From Pedobacter sp. D749 (GTDB taxonomy: Bacteria > Bacteroidota > Bacteroidia > Sphingobacteriales > Sphingobacteriaceae): DNA of 64,000 nucleotides. Position numbers and translations under genes: made by a program. Below the pieces are notes generated by a model. The model saw only the letters and a list, made by a program, of their open reading frames with translations, made no database searches and was not told where the DNA came from. The stretch spans positions 2,604,001-2,668,000 of the forward strand of contig NZ_CP079218.1 in the NCBI RefSeq assembly GCF_019317285.1. The letters are read 5' to 3'. Below, in pieces: positions 8,938 to 19,100 of the stretch (its first letter is position 1; each line of letters starts with the position of its first letter).

Positions 8938-11517
8938 TTAGAAAGCGTAACGGATAGTCGCGCCATAAGTCCTTGGGTCGCCCAGTACCCCCGCATACAA
9001 ACCGGAGTTACCTGCAGCAGCCTGTAATTGCTCGTAATAGTTTTTATTTGCGATATTTCTGCTCCAAACAAATAAAGAAAACTTATCTGATTTGAAACCT
9101 AACCTTGCATTAAATAAAGCATAACCTTTAACATTTAGTACGCTTGATGGCGTAGGATTTGAAGAGTATTCTGAACGGTAACTGGCATCACCAGCAATAA
9201 AATACCTACCTTCTCTGGTAGCTAGCTTACCTGCAGTACTTAATTCTGTACCGCCAGAAATATTCCATTTTGATACACCTGGTAATCTTCCTCCGGAAGC
9301 ATCTTTAAATGCCACTTGTGTAGCAACACCATTTACCAATTCGGTATGCCCGGTTTCTTCTAAAGGAAGAGGTGCATTTGTAAATTTTACATATTTGCCA
9401 TCCAGATAGGCCAAGGCAGCATTTAAGGTTAAAAACCTTTCCAACTGGTAAGTTCCGTCTATTTCCAATCCTTTTACCCTTACTTTTTCAGCATTTGCCA
9501 GATAGCCTCTATTTACACCCAGTTGTGGAGATTGAACATTGGTCTGGTAATCTTTAATGTCAGTATTAAATAAACTAAGATTCACGATAGCACCTTTAAA
9601 CGGCTTTGTTTTAGCACCTAACTCATAATGTTGAACATACTCCGGTTTAACAACAGCTACAGATAAATCGGCTGCACCGGTTGAAGTAGTTGGCAAACCA
9701 CCTACGTTAACACCCACGGGTTTATAGGCAGTAGAGAAAGTTCCATAAACATTTAAGTTATGCGTTGGACGATACGATACGGTAAAGTTACCTGATAAAT
9801 TGTTGTTGTCTACCTTGGTTTTAAACTGCTGATTGGCATATACCGCTGCTTTAAGCGCCAATAATGCTGCATCAGTAGTCTGCAAACCACCATAGGTAAC
9901 CCTATCGTAATCAACATCTTTTTTATCATACGTATACCTTAAACCTGGCAATACGTGCAGTTTTTTGAAAACTTCCCAATCAACCTGTGCAAAAACAGCC
10001 GCACTTAACGATTTAATGGTTGAATTGGTTTTAATTCCAAAGCCATCTAACAAACTAGGGGTTGAATATAAAGCCTGACTGCCGGTATTACTCGTCTGTA
10101 CAAATCTCCACTGATCTTTACCTACTTCTTCTGTTTGTGCCAAACCTTTTAAGTTCTGACCCAGGAAATAAACACCGACTACCCCACTTAATTTTTCGGT
10201 AATATTACCGGCATATCTTATTTCCTGTGAGTATTGATCGTGACGTGAGGTACCTTGCGATTTGGTTAGCGCTGCTAATTCTGAGAAATCCCTATCATTT
10301 GTAGGATCCCAGTTCCAGAATCGCCAGGCAGTGGTTGAAGTAAGCGTTCCATTGCCGATTTTATAATCTACGTTTAAAGAGATACCACCTATCGACTGGT
10401 TATGTCTCCAAGGCGTATTGGTATTGATCTCTCTGGCAAAAGGATCGATTTTAGGTTGTTGATAGCCTAAATCAGATACAATTCTGGCATACTGGCGGTA
10501 AGCACTTCTTTCAGTTGTAGTTACACCTGCAATTACCAAAGGATAACCTGCCGGATGCTGAATGCTTACATCTCCACTTAGTAATACCTGTAATTTCTCC
10601 GAAGGAGTATAATATAGCTGCCCTTTAAAGCCCAGATTATTCTGTCCGCTGTATCTTCGTTCTTCTCTGGTGTTCCAGATGGTACCATCGCGCTGTGTTC
10701 CGGAAATTGAAATTTTTGCAGCAAGATCTTTTGCAAGTGCGCCGGAAACTGATGTTTTAGCCTGAATAAAATTATAATTCCCTGCGCTCAATTCTATTTT
10801 TGCACTTGGTGTTAAAGTTGGTTTACTTGTAGTGATGTTAAACGCACCTGCTGTTGTATTTTTACCAAATAAGGTACCTTGTGGGCCACGTAAAATTTCG
10901 ATCTGCTCAATATCAAGAAAATCAGTAGAGGTAGCAGCCGGACGTGCATGGTAAACACCATCTACATAAAACCCTACTCCAGGATCGATACCATCATTGG
11001 TTAAACCAAAGGTAGACCCTAAACCCCTGATATTTAAAGTGGTATTTCTGGCATTAGAAGCATATAACTGTACAGAAGGCACTAATTCTTTCAAACGGTT
11101 AACATTAAAAGCACCAGCATTTTCTGCAGCACGGCCACCAATAACAGTAATTGGAATCGGTACATCCTGTAAAACCTCCGAGCGTCTTCTGGATGTTACC
11201 ACGATTTCATCTAATAGCGCATTCTCTACCAAAACCAGTTCTATTGGAGTCTCCTGAAGTTTTAATATCTGAAAATCCTGTGGTTTATAGCCTACTGAAC
11301 TTACCTGAAGGTAAAATGGTGTTTCTTGTTTTACATTAATGCTGAAAGCGCCATTTTCATCGGCCACTACAGCCTGGTTTGTTCCCCTCACCTTTATGGT
11401 TGCATTAGGGATGGTAGTGCCATTGCTTGTTTTAATTACACCGGTTACTGCACTTTGGGCAAAAGCGAAACCTGCCGAAAGTAAAAATGAAAAGAGGAAA
11501 AGTAAACTTTTGTTCAT
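8938..11517 (-). CDS. TonB-dependent outer-membrane receptor
   Basis: 859-residue outer-membrane active transporter powered by TonB-ExbBD. Signal peptide 1-21 (ending FAFAQ) is followed by a carboxypeptidase-regulatory-like beta-sandwich (about 22-100), a TonB-box region DEIVVTSR (103-110), and the plug domain (about 115-230) with the typical LRGPQGTLFGKNTTAGAFNI region. The rest is a 22-strand barrel ending in the aromatic residue of TIRYAF. It lacks SusC length and there is no SusD partner, so it resembles siderophore or cofactor receptors rather than a glycan importer. The ligand is not inferable. It stands alone, bracketed by inverted copies of a 33-bp palindrome. Confidence 0.93.
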   Translation of the reverse strand: MNKSLLFLFSFLLSAGFAFAQSAVTGVIKTSNGTTIPNATIKVRGTNQAVVADENGAFSINVKQETPFYLQVSSVGYKPQDFQILKLQETPIELVLVENALLDEIVVTSRRRSEVLQDVPIPITVIGGRAAENAGAFNVNRLKELVPSVQLYASNARNTTLNIRGLGSTFGLTNDGIDPGVGFYVDGVYHARPAATSTDFLDIEQIEILRGPQGTLFGKNTTAGAFNITTSKPTLTPSAKIELSAGNYNFIQAKTSVSGALAKDLAAKISISGTQRDGTIWNTREERRYSGQNNLGFKGQLYYTPSEKLQVLLSGDVSIQHPAGYPLVIAGVTTTERSAYRQYARIVSDLGYQQPKIDPFAREINTNTPWRHNQSIGGISLNVDYKIGNGTLTSTTAWRFWNWDPTNDRDFSELAALTKSQGTSRHDQYSQEIRYAGNITEKLSGVVGVYFLGQNLKGLAQTEEVGKDQWRFVQTSNTGSQALYSTPSLLDGFGIKTNSTIKSLSAAVFAQVDWEVFKKLHVLPGLRYTYDKKDVDYDRVTYGGLQTTDAALLALKAAVYANQQFKTKVDNNNLSGNFTVSYRPTHNLNVYGTFSTAYKPVGVNVGGLPTTSTGAADLSVAVVKPEYVQHYELGAKTKPFKGAIVNLSLFNTDIKDYQTNVQSPQLGVNRGYLANAEKVRVKGLEIDGTYQLERFLTLNAALAYLDGKYVKFTNAPLPLEETGHTELVNGVATQVAFKDASGGRLPGVSKWNISGGTELSTAGKLATREGRYFIAGDASYRSEYSSNPTPSSVLNVKGYALFNARLGFKSDKFSLFVWSRNIANKNYYEQLQAAAGNSGLYAGVLGDPRTYGATIRYAF

Positions 11518-11725
11518 GATTATGTTGATAGTTTGTTTAAATGCTGTTGATTAATGACCCGTTGGAATTATGCGATTACTGTTTTAGAATGGCTACAACA
11601 ACAATAAGAGTGCGTTTTTTGAATTGTTTTCATAATTACCATATAAATCCTATAGATTTAGTAGTCAAATATATTAAAAAATATTATTTTCCAAATTTTA
11701 TTTTGTGTTTTTTATAAATAGCCGC

Positions 11726-11758
11726 AAACCTCGTAGGTTTTAAAAACCTGCGAGGTTT
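11726..11758. repeat. 33-bp palindrome, copy 2 (inverted relative to copy 1)
   Basis: AAACCTCGTAGGTTTT followed by AAAACCTGCGAGGTTT, with one extra central base. It equals the reverse complement of 8649-8681 except for one central base. Palindromic hairpins like this resemble REP elements mobilised by single-domain Y1 transposases; no such transposase is in the window. Confidence 0.85.
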
Positions 11759-11763
11759 AAATA

Positions 11764-11800
11764 AAAAAACGGGTCTATCGTAAACCGATGACCCGTTTTT
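11764..11800 (-). terminator. Rho-independent terminator of guaB
   Basis: Stem ACGGGTC (11769-11775) / GACCCGT (11790-11796), flanked by A- and T-runs so that it works on the minus strand, about 70 bases after the guaB stop. Confidence 0.75.
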
Positions 11801-11868
11801 CTATTTATTAGGAAAGATTGAGTAAATATTACCTTCAACCTTCTCCCCTCTTACCTTCTGCCTTAACC

Positions 11869-13338
11869 CTATCTGGTATAATTAGGTGCTTCTTTGGTAA
11901 TGGTAATATCGTGTGGATGACTTTCGCGCATACCTGCAGCAGTAATCTGTACAAACTGCGCTTCTTGTAAAGCTTCAATATTTGCGGCTCCACAGTAACC
12001 CATACTTGCACGTAAACCACCAATGTATTGGTACATTACTTCAGCCAAAGTACCTTTAAAAGGCACGCGACCAACGATACCTTCAGGAACTAACTTTTTA
12101 ATATCGTCTTCAACATCCTGGAAATAACGGTCTTTAGAACCTTGTTCCATTGCTTCAATTGAACCCATTCCACGGTATGATTTAAATTTACGTCCTTCGT
12201 AAATAATGGTTTCACCCGGCGATTCTTCTACTCCTGCAAATAACGAACCCGCCATTACGGTACTTGCTCCAGATGCAATTGCCTTAGCAATATCACCAGT
12301 ATGTTTAATACCACCATCAGCAATTACTGGTACACCTGTACCTTTTAATGCTTTAGCACATTCGTAAACGGCATATAACTGAGGAACACCAACTCCGGCA
12401 ATAATTCTGGTGGTACAAATAGATCCCGGACCTATACCTACTTTAACAGCATCAGCACCAGCATCGGCCAGGAATTTTGCAGCAGCACCAGTAGCAATAT
12501 TACCAACAATCACCTGTAATTCAGGGTATTTAGTTTTTACTTCTTTTAATTTATCAACTACTCCTTTAGAGTGACCGTGAGCAGTATCGATAGTAATTAC
12601 ATCAACTCCGGCCGCAACTAAAGCATCAACCCTTTCGATGGTATCGGCAGTTACGCCAACGGCAGCACCTACACGTAAACGGCCACGTTCATCTTTACAG
12701 GCAACAGGATAATTTTTTACTTTCGAAATATCTTTAAAGGTGATTAAACCACTTAGGTAACCATCTTTGCTTACTACGGGAAGTTTCTCGATTTTGTGGT
12801 TCTGAAGAATTTCTTCTGCCTGTACTAAAGTAGTACCTTCTGGTGCAATGATTAGATTATCTTTTGTCATTACCTCAGAAATCGGCCGCTTCATATCTTT
12901 TTGGAAACGTAAATCTCTGTTTGTAATAATTCCAACAAGTTTATTATCGCTGCTTACAACCGGAATGCCACCAATTTTATGCTCTTTCATGATCTTGAAA
13001 GCATCGGCTACAACAGCTGTTTCCAATAAGGTAACGGGATCCTGGATCATACCACTTTCTGAACGCTTAACTTTACGTACTTCTGCAGCTTGTCTTTCTA
13101 TGGTCATGTTTTTATGTAACATCCCGATACCACCATTTTGTGCTATTGCAATGGCAAGCTCAGCCTCTGTTACGGTATCCATTGCGGCAGAAATCAATGG
13201 AACATTAAGTTTGATTTTTTTTGTTAAAAAAGTGGATGTATTTACTTCACGGGGCAGAATTTCGGAATATGCGGGTACTAATAGTACGTCGTCGTACGTT
13301 AAACTTGTGGCAATAAATTTAGTGGAATCGAGTTGCAT
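11869..13338 (-). CDS. guaB: Inosine-5'-monophosphate dehydrogenase
   Basis: Converts IMP to XMP with NAD+, the committed step of GTP synthesis, in the cytoplasm. I start it at ATG 13338 (MQLDSTKF), giving 489 residues, the normal length. A longer frame from 13422 would place 28 extra residues across the promoter. TIM-barrel N-part, then two CBS domains (about 95-210; [10 protein letters not shown] and [10 protein letters not shown] repeats), then the catalytic loop GPGSICTTR with catalytic C308, and the flap ending in [12 protein letters not shown] strong Bacteroidota promoter lies just upstream and a hairpin terminator downstream, so it is monocistronic. Confidence 0.97.
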   Translation of the reverse strand: MQLDSTKFIATSLTYDDVLLVPAYSEILPREVNTSTFLTKKIKLNVPLISAAMDTVTEAELAIAIAQNGGIGMLHKNMTIERQAAEVRKVKRSESGMIQDPVTLLETAVVADAFKIMKEHKIGGIPVVSSDNKLVGIITNRDLRFQKDMKRPISEVMTKDNLIIAPEGTTLVQAEEILQNHKIEKLPVVSKDGYLSGLITFKDISKVKNYPVACKDERGRLRVGAAVGVTADTIERVDALVAAGVDVITIDTAHGHSKGVVDKLKEVKTKYPELQVIVGNIATGAAAKFLADAGADAVKVGIGPGSICTTRIIAGVGVPQLYAVYECAKALKGTGVPVIADGGIKHTGDIAKAIASGASTVMAGSLFAGVEESPGETIIYEGRKFKSYRGMGSIEAMEQGSKDRYFQDVEDDIKKLVPEGIVGRVPFKGTLAEVMYQYIGGLRASMGYCGAANIEALQEAQFVQITAAGMRESHPHDITITKEAPNYTR

Positions 13339-13370
13339 AGCAAATAAATTAGGATTTATTATTTGCCAGG

Positions 13371-13398
13371 CAAAGATACGAAAATAATGCGAAAACAA
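13371..13398 (-). promoter_or_regulatory. Predicted promoter of guaB
   Basis: Minus-strand TATCTTTG (13378-13371) with a TTG (13398-13396) 17 bases upstream, a full match to the Bacteroidota promoter. The predicted start is near 13367, a leader of about 30 bases. This supports the shorter guaB start. Confidence 0.75.
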
Positions 13399-13585
13399 AA
13401 GCGTCGAGTTAAAATTACTCAAATATTGAGCTTGCCTGACAATTCTTGTCCTGCATTTAATTGAGCATTATTTTCTTTGTTGCTCTTGCCTATACCTATA
13501 AAAATCAAACCTGCTAGACGAAAATTATTTCAAAATAATTCGGAGAATGTTTTTATACTTGCAGAAGCCAAAGAACTAATTTATA

Positions 13586-15592
13586 ATGCAGAAAAATGCT
13601 CTCAGATTTCTGACTTTAATGCTTTGCATTGGAGTTAGCACCGCCTATGCCCAAACTATTCAACCTGTAAAAAGAGAATTTAAGTTTGGAAAAATTGCAC
13701 CAACAGAATTCGAAGTAAAAGCCTCGGGACAAGACTCTTCGGCTTCGGCGATTAAACTGTTTGATGTTGGCAACTGCTATTTTGAAATAGGCCCGTCTTC
13801 AGGAGGCTTTGTTTATGTTTTTGAAAGACACATCCGTTACAAGATTTTAAACAAAAACGGTTATGATCTTGCCAATTTTAAAGTAGAACTTTATAAAAAC
13901 AGCAATTCGGCAAAAGAAGATCTTAACTACATGGATGCTGCAACCTATAATATGGTTGATGGTAAAATGGTAACCAGCAAACTTAACAAAGATGCCAAGT
14001 TTACCGAAGAGTTTAACAAAAACTATGTGATCAAAAAGTTTGCGCTTCCTAACGTGAAAGAAGGTTCGATCATTGAATTTAAATATAAGATCAAATCAGA
14101 TTTTATTTTTACGTTACGCGGCTGGCGGTTTCAATCAAGTGTTCCTACACTTTGGTCAGAATATAATGTGAGAATACCAGAGTACCTGACTTATAAAACC
14201 AATATGACTGGTTACTATCAGGTTGATCATCCGCTTCATCAAAATGTAAGTGCATCTTATGTAACTGGCGTAAATTCAAATGCGGTATACGATAAATATT
14301 GTGCGGAGAATATGCCAGCTTTAAAAGATGAGCCATATGTGACCACCATGGATGACTATAATCCAAAGATTGAATTTGAATTAAGGGCAACTAGTTTTCC
14401 CGGGGATGTATATCATGATTATAATGGCTCCTGGCCTAAAATCATTAACGAGCTGGCCCAGGATGAAAACTTTGGGGGATATATTAACCGTAACGGCTAT
14501 GCAAAATCGGTGCTTCCTGGTATTTTGAAAGGAGAAAAAGATACATTGGCTGCCGTTAAACTTATTTTCAACTATGTTAAAAACAGTTTAAAATGGAACA
14601 AACAATATTCTAAATATTCAAACGAAACCAATCCTAAAAATCTTTTTGAAAAGAAAACAGGATCATCAGGCGATATCAATCTGGCTTTATTGGGTTTACT
14701 AAAAGAGGCTAAAATTGAAGCCTATCCGGTGCTGATCAGTACAAGGGAAAATGGCACGCACCCCGGTTACCCACTAATCTCCGCATTTAACAATGTAATT
14801 GCTGTTACTCAGATCGGCAATACCGTTTATTATCTTGATGCAACAGATCGAGATTTACCTGCCGGAATGTTGGATTATGAAAACCTGAGCCACCAGGGTT
14901 TTTATATGGATTTAAAAAATAACGATGGTAAATGGCTTTCTACCGAGCCAAATATACCTAGCGAAAAGGTTTTTGTATACAATATGGTGCTGGATAAAGA
15001 GCATAAACTGTCTGGAACAATCAACCAGTATTCTAAAGGTTATGCAGCATTAAACCTGCGCAATAAATATAGGACAACCAATAACGAAACCGAGTTTATA
15101 AAAGGTTTCAAAAAGGATAAAACGGGTCTTGAAGTTTCTGCTTATAAAATTGACAATCTTGATAACGTCGACGAATTACTGAGCGAAAGTATGGACGCAG
15201 TAATTGAAGATAATGTGGAGGAAGCCGGCAACCTGGTGTACTTCACCCCACTCCTTTTTGAAAGAACAAAAGAAAATTTATTTAAACTGGAGCAGCGTAA
15301 ATTTCCGGTTGATTTTGCCTATCCATTTAAAGAAAGCTACCGCATTACGGTAAACTTCCCTGATGATTATGAAATAGATAAACTTCCTAAAGGAGGTATT
15401 TACAAACTTCCGGAAGAGAACGGAACCTTTACCATTAATTATATAGCAGAAGGCAAAACCTTGATGGTAAAAAGCAGCATCAACGTAAATAAATCATTTT
15501 ATACGCCAGAAGAATATTTCGATCTAAAAGAATTATTCAAAACCGTGGTAGAAAAACAGGCCGAACAGATTGTATTTAAAAAGAAAGGATAA
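13586..15592 (+). CDS. Secreted DUF3857/transglutaminase-like protein, apparently catalytically dead
   Basis: 668 residues. Signal peptide 1-23 (ending AYAQ). A DUF3857-type beta domain (about 50-260) precedes a transglutaminase-like core (about 320-430). In this core the segment GSSGDINLAL (359 onward) aligns with the family G-x-C-x-D pattern but carries Ser361 where the catalytic Cys should be. The later segment FNNVIAV has Asn where the catalytic His is expected; the Asp segment YLDATD is kept. It is therefore probably a non-catalytic paralogue of the next gene, with which it overlaps by one base (TAATG). Role unknown; the pair is likely translationally coupled and may work together at the cell envelope. 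Confidence 0.85.
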   Translation: MQKNALRFLTLMLCIGVSTAYAQTIQPVKREFKFGKIAPTEFEVKASGQDSSASAIKLFDVGNCYFEIGPSSGGFVYVFERHIRYKILNKNGYDLANFKVELYKNSNSAKEDLNYMDAATYNMVDGKMVTSKLNKDAKFTEEFNKNYVIKKFALPNVKEGSIIEFKYKIKSDFIFTLRGWRFQSSVPTLWSEYNVRIPEYLTYKTNMTGYYQVDHPLHQNVSASYVTGVNSNAVYDKYCAENMPALKDEPYVTTMDDYNPKIEFELRATSFPGDVYHDYNGSWPKIINELAQDENFGGYINRNGYAKSVLPGILKGEKDTLAAVKLIFNYVKNSLKWNKQYSKYSNETNPKNLFEKKTGSSGDINLALLGLLKEAKIEAYPVLISTRENGTHPGYPLISAFNNVIAVTQIGNTVYYLDATDRDLPAGMLDYENLSHQGFYMDLKNNDGKWLSTEPNIPSEKVFVYNMVLDKEHKLSGTINQYSKGYAALNLRNKYRTTNNETEFIKGFKKDKTGLEVSAYKIDNLDNVDELLSESMDAVIEDNVEEAGNLVYFTPLLFERTKENLFKLEQRKFPVDFAYPFKESYRITVNFPDDYEIDKLPKGGIYKLPEENGTFTINYIAEGKTLMVKSSINVNKSFYTPEEYFDLKELFKTVVEKQAEQIVFKKKG

Positions 15593-17487
15593 TGAAATAT
15601 TATTTAAGTTTCGCGCTTGCGCTTTTGGGTATTAATACTGTATTTGCACAGACAGATTATGATGTAGCAAAAATTCCCGAAAACCTGAAAAAAGATGCAA
15701 TTGTAGTAATCAGGAATGAAGAATCTTTTTTTGATGTTAAAGGGCTTGGGGCTGCAAAAATGGATTATAAAATTGCAATTACCATTTTGAACAAAGCAGG
15801 CGATCAATATGGAGAAATGACAGAGTTTTATGATAAATTCAGCAGCATATATAACATCAAAGCGACACTTTACGATGCTGCAGGCAAAAGAATAAAAGAC
15901 TATAAAAGTTCGGACATTAAAGATCAAAGCCTGATTTCCGATTTTTCGATCTTTGAAGACAACAGGCTTAAGCTCTTAAAATTTGTAAGTGTAACTTATC
16001 CATACACTATAGAATACAGTTATAGTCAGGACTATAACGGATTGTTATCTTTTCCTTCGTGGCATGATTTGAAAGGCTTTGGTGTATCTGTAGAAAAATC
16101 AGCTTACACCATTCAAAAGGCAAAGAACTACAAAATGAGATACATTACGAGTTCGAATTTAAAGACCGACTCGGTAATTAATGGAGAAAAAATACAGTAT
16201 AAATGGAAAAGTGCCAATGTTAGTGCTTTTGCTGAAGAGCCTTTAAGTACAGGGATTGATAACATTTCTGCCTGGGTTAAGGCAGCTCCAAATCAGTTCG
16301 AATACGATGGCTCTACAGGAAATTTCGACAACTGGAAAAATTTTGGTTCGTGGCTTTTTGCTTTAAATCAAGGCGGAAATAAGCTTCCTGAAGCAACCAA
16401 ATTAATGGTGCAGAACTTAATTAAAGACGCCAAAACACCAAAAGAAAAGATTCGGATTTTGTATAACCATTTGCAACAAAATACCCGTTATGTAAGTGTT
16501 CAACTAGGTATAGGGGGCTTTAGGCCTATTTTGGCTGAAAAAGTGGCACAGGTGAATTACGGCGATTGTAAAGCACTTTCTAATTACATGAAAGCCCTGC
16601 TTAACGAAGCAGGAATTGCCTCAAATTTAATTGTTATTGGAAATGATATGCCTAGTTTAAATCCGAATTATTCGAGCATGGGGCAGGCCAACCACATGAT
16701 TTTATGTGTACCACTCGAAAAGGATACTACTTTTTTAGAGTGTACCAGTCAATATAAACCCATGGGTTTTATTGGTTACAGCAATTCTGACCGGAATGTA
16801 TTAATGGTGACAGAAGACGGAGGAAAAATAGTGCATACTCCGGTTTATAATGCGAAGGAAAACTACCAGATCAGAAAAACCAAAATTATACTCGCCGAAG
16901 ATGGTACAGCAGATTCGGAAATCAGATCTACCTATGGCAATGCACAATTTGAAGAAAATTTTTCGATGACTTTAATGGAACCTGTTGAACTTAGGAAAAG
17001 AATTATTGAAGAGAGTTCTATTCCTGTTGCAGCGCTAACCAGCTATAAGTATTTGCAGGCAGATAAAACGGTACCTGTGCTTACAGAAGAGATTAACTTT
17101 AAAACCAATCCGATACTAACTAAAGGCGGAGATAAATTATTTTTGGTCGTAAACCAGATTAACCGTCGCGAAAGCGTTCCGCTTAAGGTAGAGGGGAGAA
17201 AAACATACTTTGCCGTTCCTTTTAGCTATAACGATGATGATGAAATCAACTATATTCTTCCAAAAGGCTACAATGTAGAGTTTATCCCAAAAGATATTGC
17301 TATTAACTCTGAATTTGGCTCTTACACAGCGAAATTTAGTGTTAAGGATAACATGATTGTTTATAGCCGTACACAAACAATGAACAACAAAAAGTACCCG
17401 CCAGAAAAATATGGGGAGTATGTAGATTTTTATAAAAAGATCTATCAGGCCGATAAACAAAAAGCTGTTTTAGCTAAAACCTTATAA
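15592..17487 (+). CDS. Secreted DUF3857/transglutaminase-like protein with intact triad
   Basis: 631 residues. Signal peptide 1-20 (ending VFAQ), a DUF3857-type N-domain (about 45-230), and a transglutaminase-like cysteine-peptidase core (about 270-390) with VNYGDCKALS (C326), QANHMIL (H368) and an acidic residue near 383 (FLECTS). Domain order matches the preceding gene, whose Cys and His are replaced. The start ATG overlaps the upstream stop, and the ppnP ATG follows 3 bases after its stop, so all three are probably one operon. Envelope location is inferred from the signal peptide. The biological substrate of this family is not established. Confidence 0.87.
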   Translation: MKYYLSFALALLGINTVFAQTDYDVAKIPENLKKDAIVVIRNEESFFDVKGLGAAKMDYKIAITILNKAGDQYGEMTEFYDKFSSIYNIKATLYDAAGKRIKDYKSSDIKDQSLISDFSIFEDNRLKLLKFVSVTYPYTIEYSYSQDYNGLLSFPSWHDLKGFGVSVEKSAYTIQKAKNYKMRYITSSNLKTDSVINGEKIQYKWKSANVSAFAEEPLSTGIDNISAWVKAAPNQFEYDGSTGNFDNWKNFGSWLFALNQGGNKLPEATKLMVQNLIKDAKTPKEKIRILYNHLQQNTRYVSVQLGIGGFRPILAEKVAQVNYGDCKALSNYMKALLNEAGIASNLIVIGNDMPSLNPNYSSMGQANHMILCVPLEKDTTFLECTSQYKPMGFIGYSNSDRNVLMVTEDGGKIVHTPVYNAKENYQIRKTKIILAEDGTADSEIRSTYGNAQFEENFSMTLMEPVELRKRIIEESSIPVAALTSYKYLQADKTVPVLTEEINFKTNPILTKGGDKLFLVVNQINRRESVPLKVEGRKTYFAVPFSYNDDDEINYILPKGYNVEFIPKDIAINSEFGSYTAKFSVKDNMIVYSRTQTMNNKKYPPEKYGEYVDFYKKIYQADKQKAVLAKTL

Positions 17488-17490
17488 ATT

Positions 17491-17772
17491 ATGATTACTG
17501 AAAACCAATATTTTGATGGCAACGTTAAATCGTTAGGCTATGAAACTGCTGAAGGAAAATCGACCATTGGCATTATCAATCCGGGAGAATATACCTTTGG
17601 TACTGCTCAAAAAGAAATTATGCATGTTATCGAGGGTGAATTAGAAGCCTTACTCCCTGAAGCTGCTGAATGGCAGAGCATTAAAGCAGGCAGTAAATTC
17701 GAAGTTGATGAAAATTCATCGTTTAAAGTTAAAACGACTGTACAAACGGCATATTTATGCCAGTATAGGTAG
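17491..17772 (+). CDS. ppnP: Pyrimidine/purine nucleoside phosphorylase (DUF1255 family)
   Basis: 93-residue cupin-fold enzyme that phosphorolyses several nucleosides to the base plus ribose-1-phosphate. The fit rests on full-length family features: the small size, the N-terminal NQYFDGNVKSLGY, the NPGEYTFGTAQKEIMHVIEGE cupin segment (H51 region) and the C-terminal AYLCQYR. It follows the DUF3857 gene by 3 bases and ends just before a palindromic hairpin, so it is the last gene of that transcript. Confidence 0.92.
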   Translation: MITENQYFDGNVKSLGYETAEGKSTIGIINPGEYTFGTAQKEIMHVIEGELEALLPEAAEWQSIKAGSKFEVDENSSFKVKTTVQTAYLCQYR

Positions 17773-17779
17773 TTTTAAA

Positions 17780-17810
17780 AAGAAGTCAAGTTTTAAAAAC
17801 TTGACTTCTT
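17780..17810. terminator. Palindromic terminator, GAAGTCAAG family
   Basis: AAGAAGTCAAGTTTT pairs perfectly with AAAACTTGACTTCTT and lies between the convergent ppnP and M16 genes, so it can terminate both ways. Two larger relatives with the same arms occur at 60639-60686 and 61007-61055. Confidence 0.7.
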
Positions 17811-17828
17811 TAATTATGCTATTCGCAA

Positions 17829-19100
17829 TTATTTCTTCCCAATCACTACTTCAGTAAAATGATCTGTAATCAGGTATTTATTCGCCAACGCAAGTAATTC
17901 TTCAGCAGTAATGGTTTTAACTTTCTCTATATATCTGGTATAGTAATCGTAATCCAATCCTGCGAAATAAATATTCTTGAATTTATCGGCATGTGAGAAA
18001 ACATTCTCCAAACTGCCCAACATAGAACCCAGCATGTAGTTCCGAACCAGGTCCAGTTCCTCATCCCCTACCAGTTCAGTTTTCAATATCTCGATTTCTT
18101 TATAAATCTCAGTTAATGCAGCCGCACACACATCAGCACCTACTTCGGTAGCGATAAAAAGATAACCTGCCTGCTGCAGCGAAGAAACCCCTGAACCAAT
18201 ACCATAAGTATAACCTTTATCTTCACGGATATTGTTCATTAGGCGCGAACCAAAATAGCCCCCTAAAACGGTATTTAGAATCTGAAGTCCGGAGAAATCT
18301 TCATGTTTACGGTTAATGGCCAACTGACCAATCCTGATAGCAGACTGCAAAGCTTCTGGTTTTTCGGTATAAATAGTCTGTTTTGCAGTTGCAGCGAAAT
18401 CAAAACTGTTTTTTATGGCATTACTCTTTTCCCAATCTTTACCAAAGGCATCGTTCAGCAAATTAAAACTTGCCTCATCAAACTTTCCGGAAACGATAAT
18501 GGTGCAGTTGTTAGGTGAATAAGCCGCTTTAAAATAATCAATCAGGTCTTCACGTTTTAAAGCATCATAATGTTCAGCCTGTATATTTACACCATAAGCG
18601 GTATTACCAAATAAAGCGTGCGCAAACTCCTTTCTAGCAAGAATATCGTTTTTTTTGAGGTTTACCTGCAGTTTTTGTTTCTGGTTTTGGATGTAAATAT
18701 CAAGCTCCTGCTGTGGAAACTGACTTTCTGATAGAACATCTTTTACAATGGGTAATACCGAATGTAAATGTTTATTTAAAGTATATAACGTAACTGAAGA
18801 TTGATCCTGAACATATTCTGTTTGGAAAAATGCACCATAAAAATCAATTTGTTCGGCTATCTCTTTTGCAGATAATTTATTTGTTCCATTATTGATTAAT
18901 GCGCTCACTGCAATGGCCTGCAATGGTTTTTCGGATTTCCAGTTAACATTATCGAAAATAAATTCAATACGTACCAGATCCTGTTCGCCAGAATAAATAG
19001 TGAAAACGGGTATACCATTCTCTAATACTTTTTTCTCCGGATGGATAAATTTTATTGTCGATACCTGCTTAAAATCAGGCGCCTGTTGTCTGTTAAGCAT
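17829..19100 (-). CDS. M16-family peptidase-like subunit lacking the zinc motif
   Basis: 423 residues with the two-domain M16B (pitrilysin/processing-peptidase) architecture, but no HxxEH motif in the N-domain. The C-domain keeps the conserved REDKGYTYGIGSG segment, whose Arg and Tyr bind substrate in the partner. This is the standard non-catalytic half of a two-gene M16 heterodimer. Its start overlaps the end of the catalytic-subunit gene by 8 bases, indicating translational coupling and equal amounts. No signal peptide is evident, so a cytoplasmic or periplasmic site cannot be decided from sequence. Confidence 0.9.
   Translation of the reverse strand: MLNRQQAPDFKQVSTIKFIHPEKKVLENGIPVFTIYSGEQDLVRIEFIFDNVNWKSEKPLQAIAVSALINNGTNKLSAKEIAEQIDFYGAFFQTEYVQDQSSVTLYTLNKHLHSVLPIVKDVLSESQFPQQELDIYIQNQKQKLQVNLKKNDILARKEFAHALFGNTAYGVNIQAEHYDALKREDLIDYFKAAYSPNNCTIIVSGKFDEASFNLLNDAFGKDWEKSNAIKNSFDFAATAKQTIYTEKPEALQSAIRIGQLAINRKHEDFSGLQILNTVLGGYFGSRLMNNIREDKGYTYGIGSGVSSLQQAGYLFIATEVGADVCAAALTEIYKEIEILKTELVGDEELDLVRNYMLGSMLGSLENVFSHADKFKNIYFAGLDYDYYTRYIEKVKTITAEELLALANKYLITDHFTEVVIGKK

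Larger units (their letters stand above)
11518..11868. other. Gap between guaB and TonB receptor
   Basis: No gene seen. It holds the upstream region of the receptor (AT-rich, about 11518-11720), the second 33-bp palindrome, the guaB terminator, and at 11831-11868 a CCTTC-word stretch (CCTTCAACCTTCTCCCCTC, CCTTCTGCCTTAACCC). Confidence 0.6.

Noticed and set aside
8938..11517. SusC-type glycan importer
   Set aside because: The receptor is shorter than SusC, has no SusD neighbour and no glycan-active enzymes adjacent.
12848..13387. 179-codon open frame on the plus strand inside guaB
   Set aside because: It is antisense to a perfectly conserved IMP dehydrogenase and has no family features or upstream signal.
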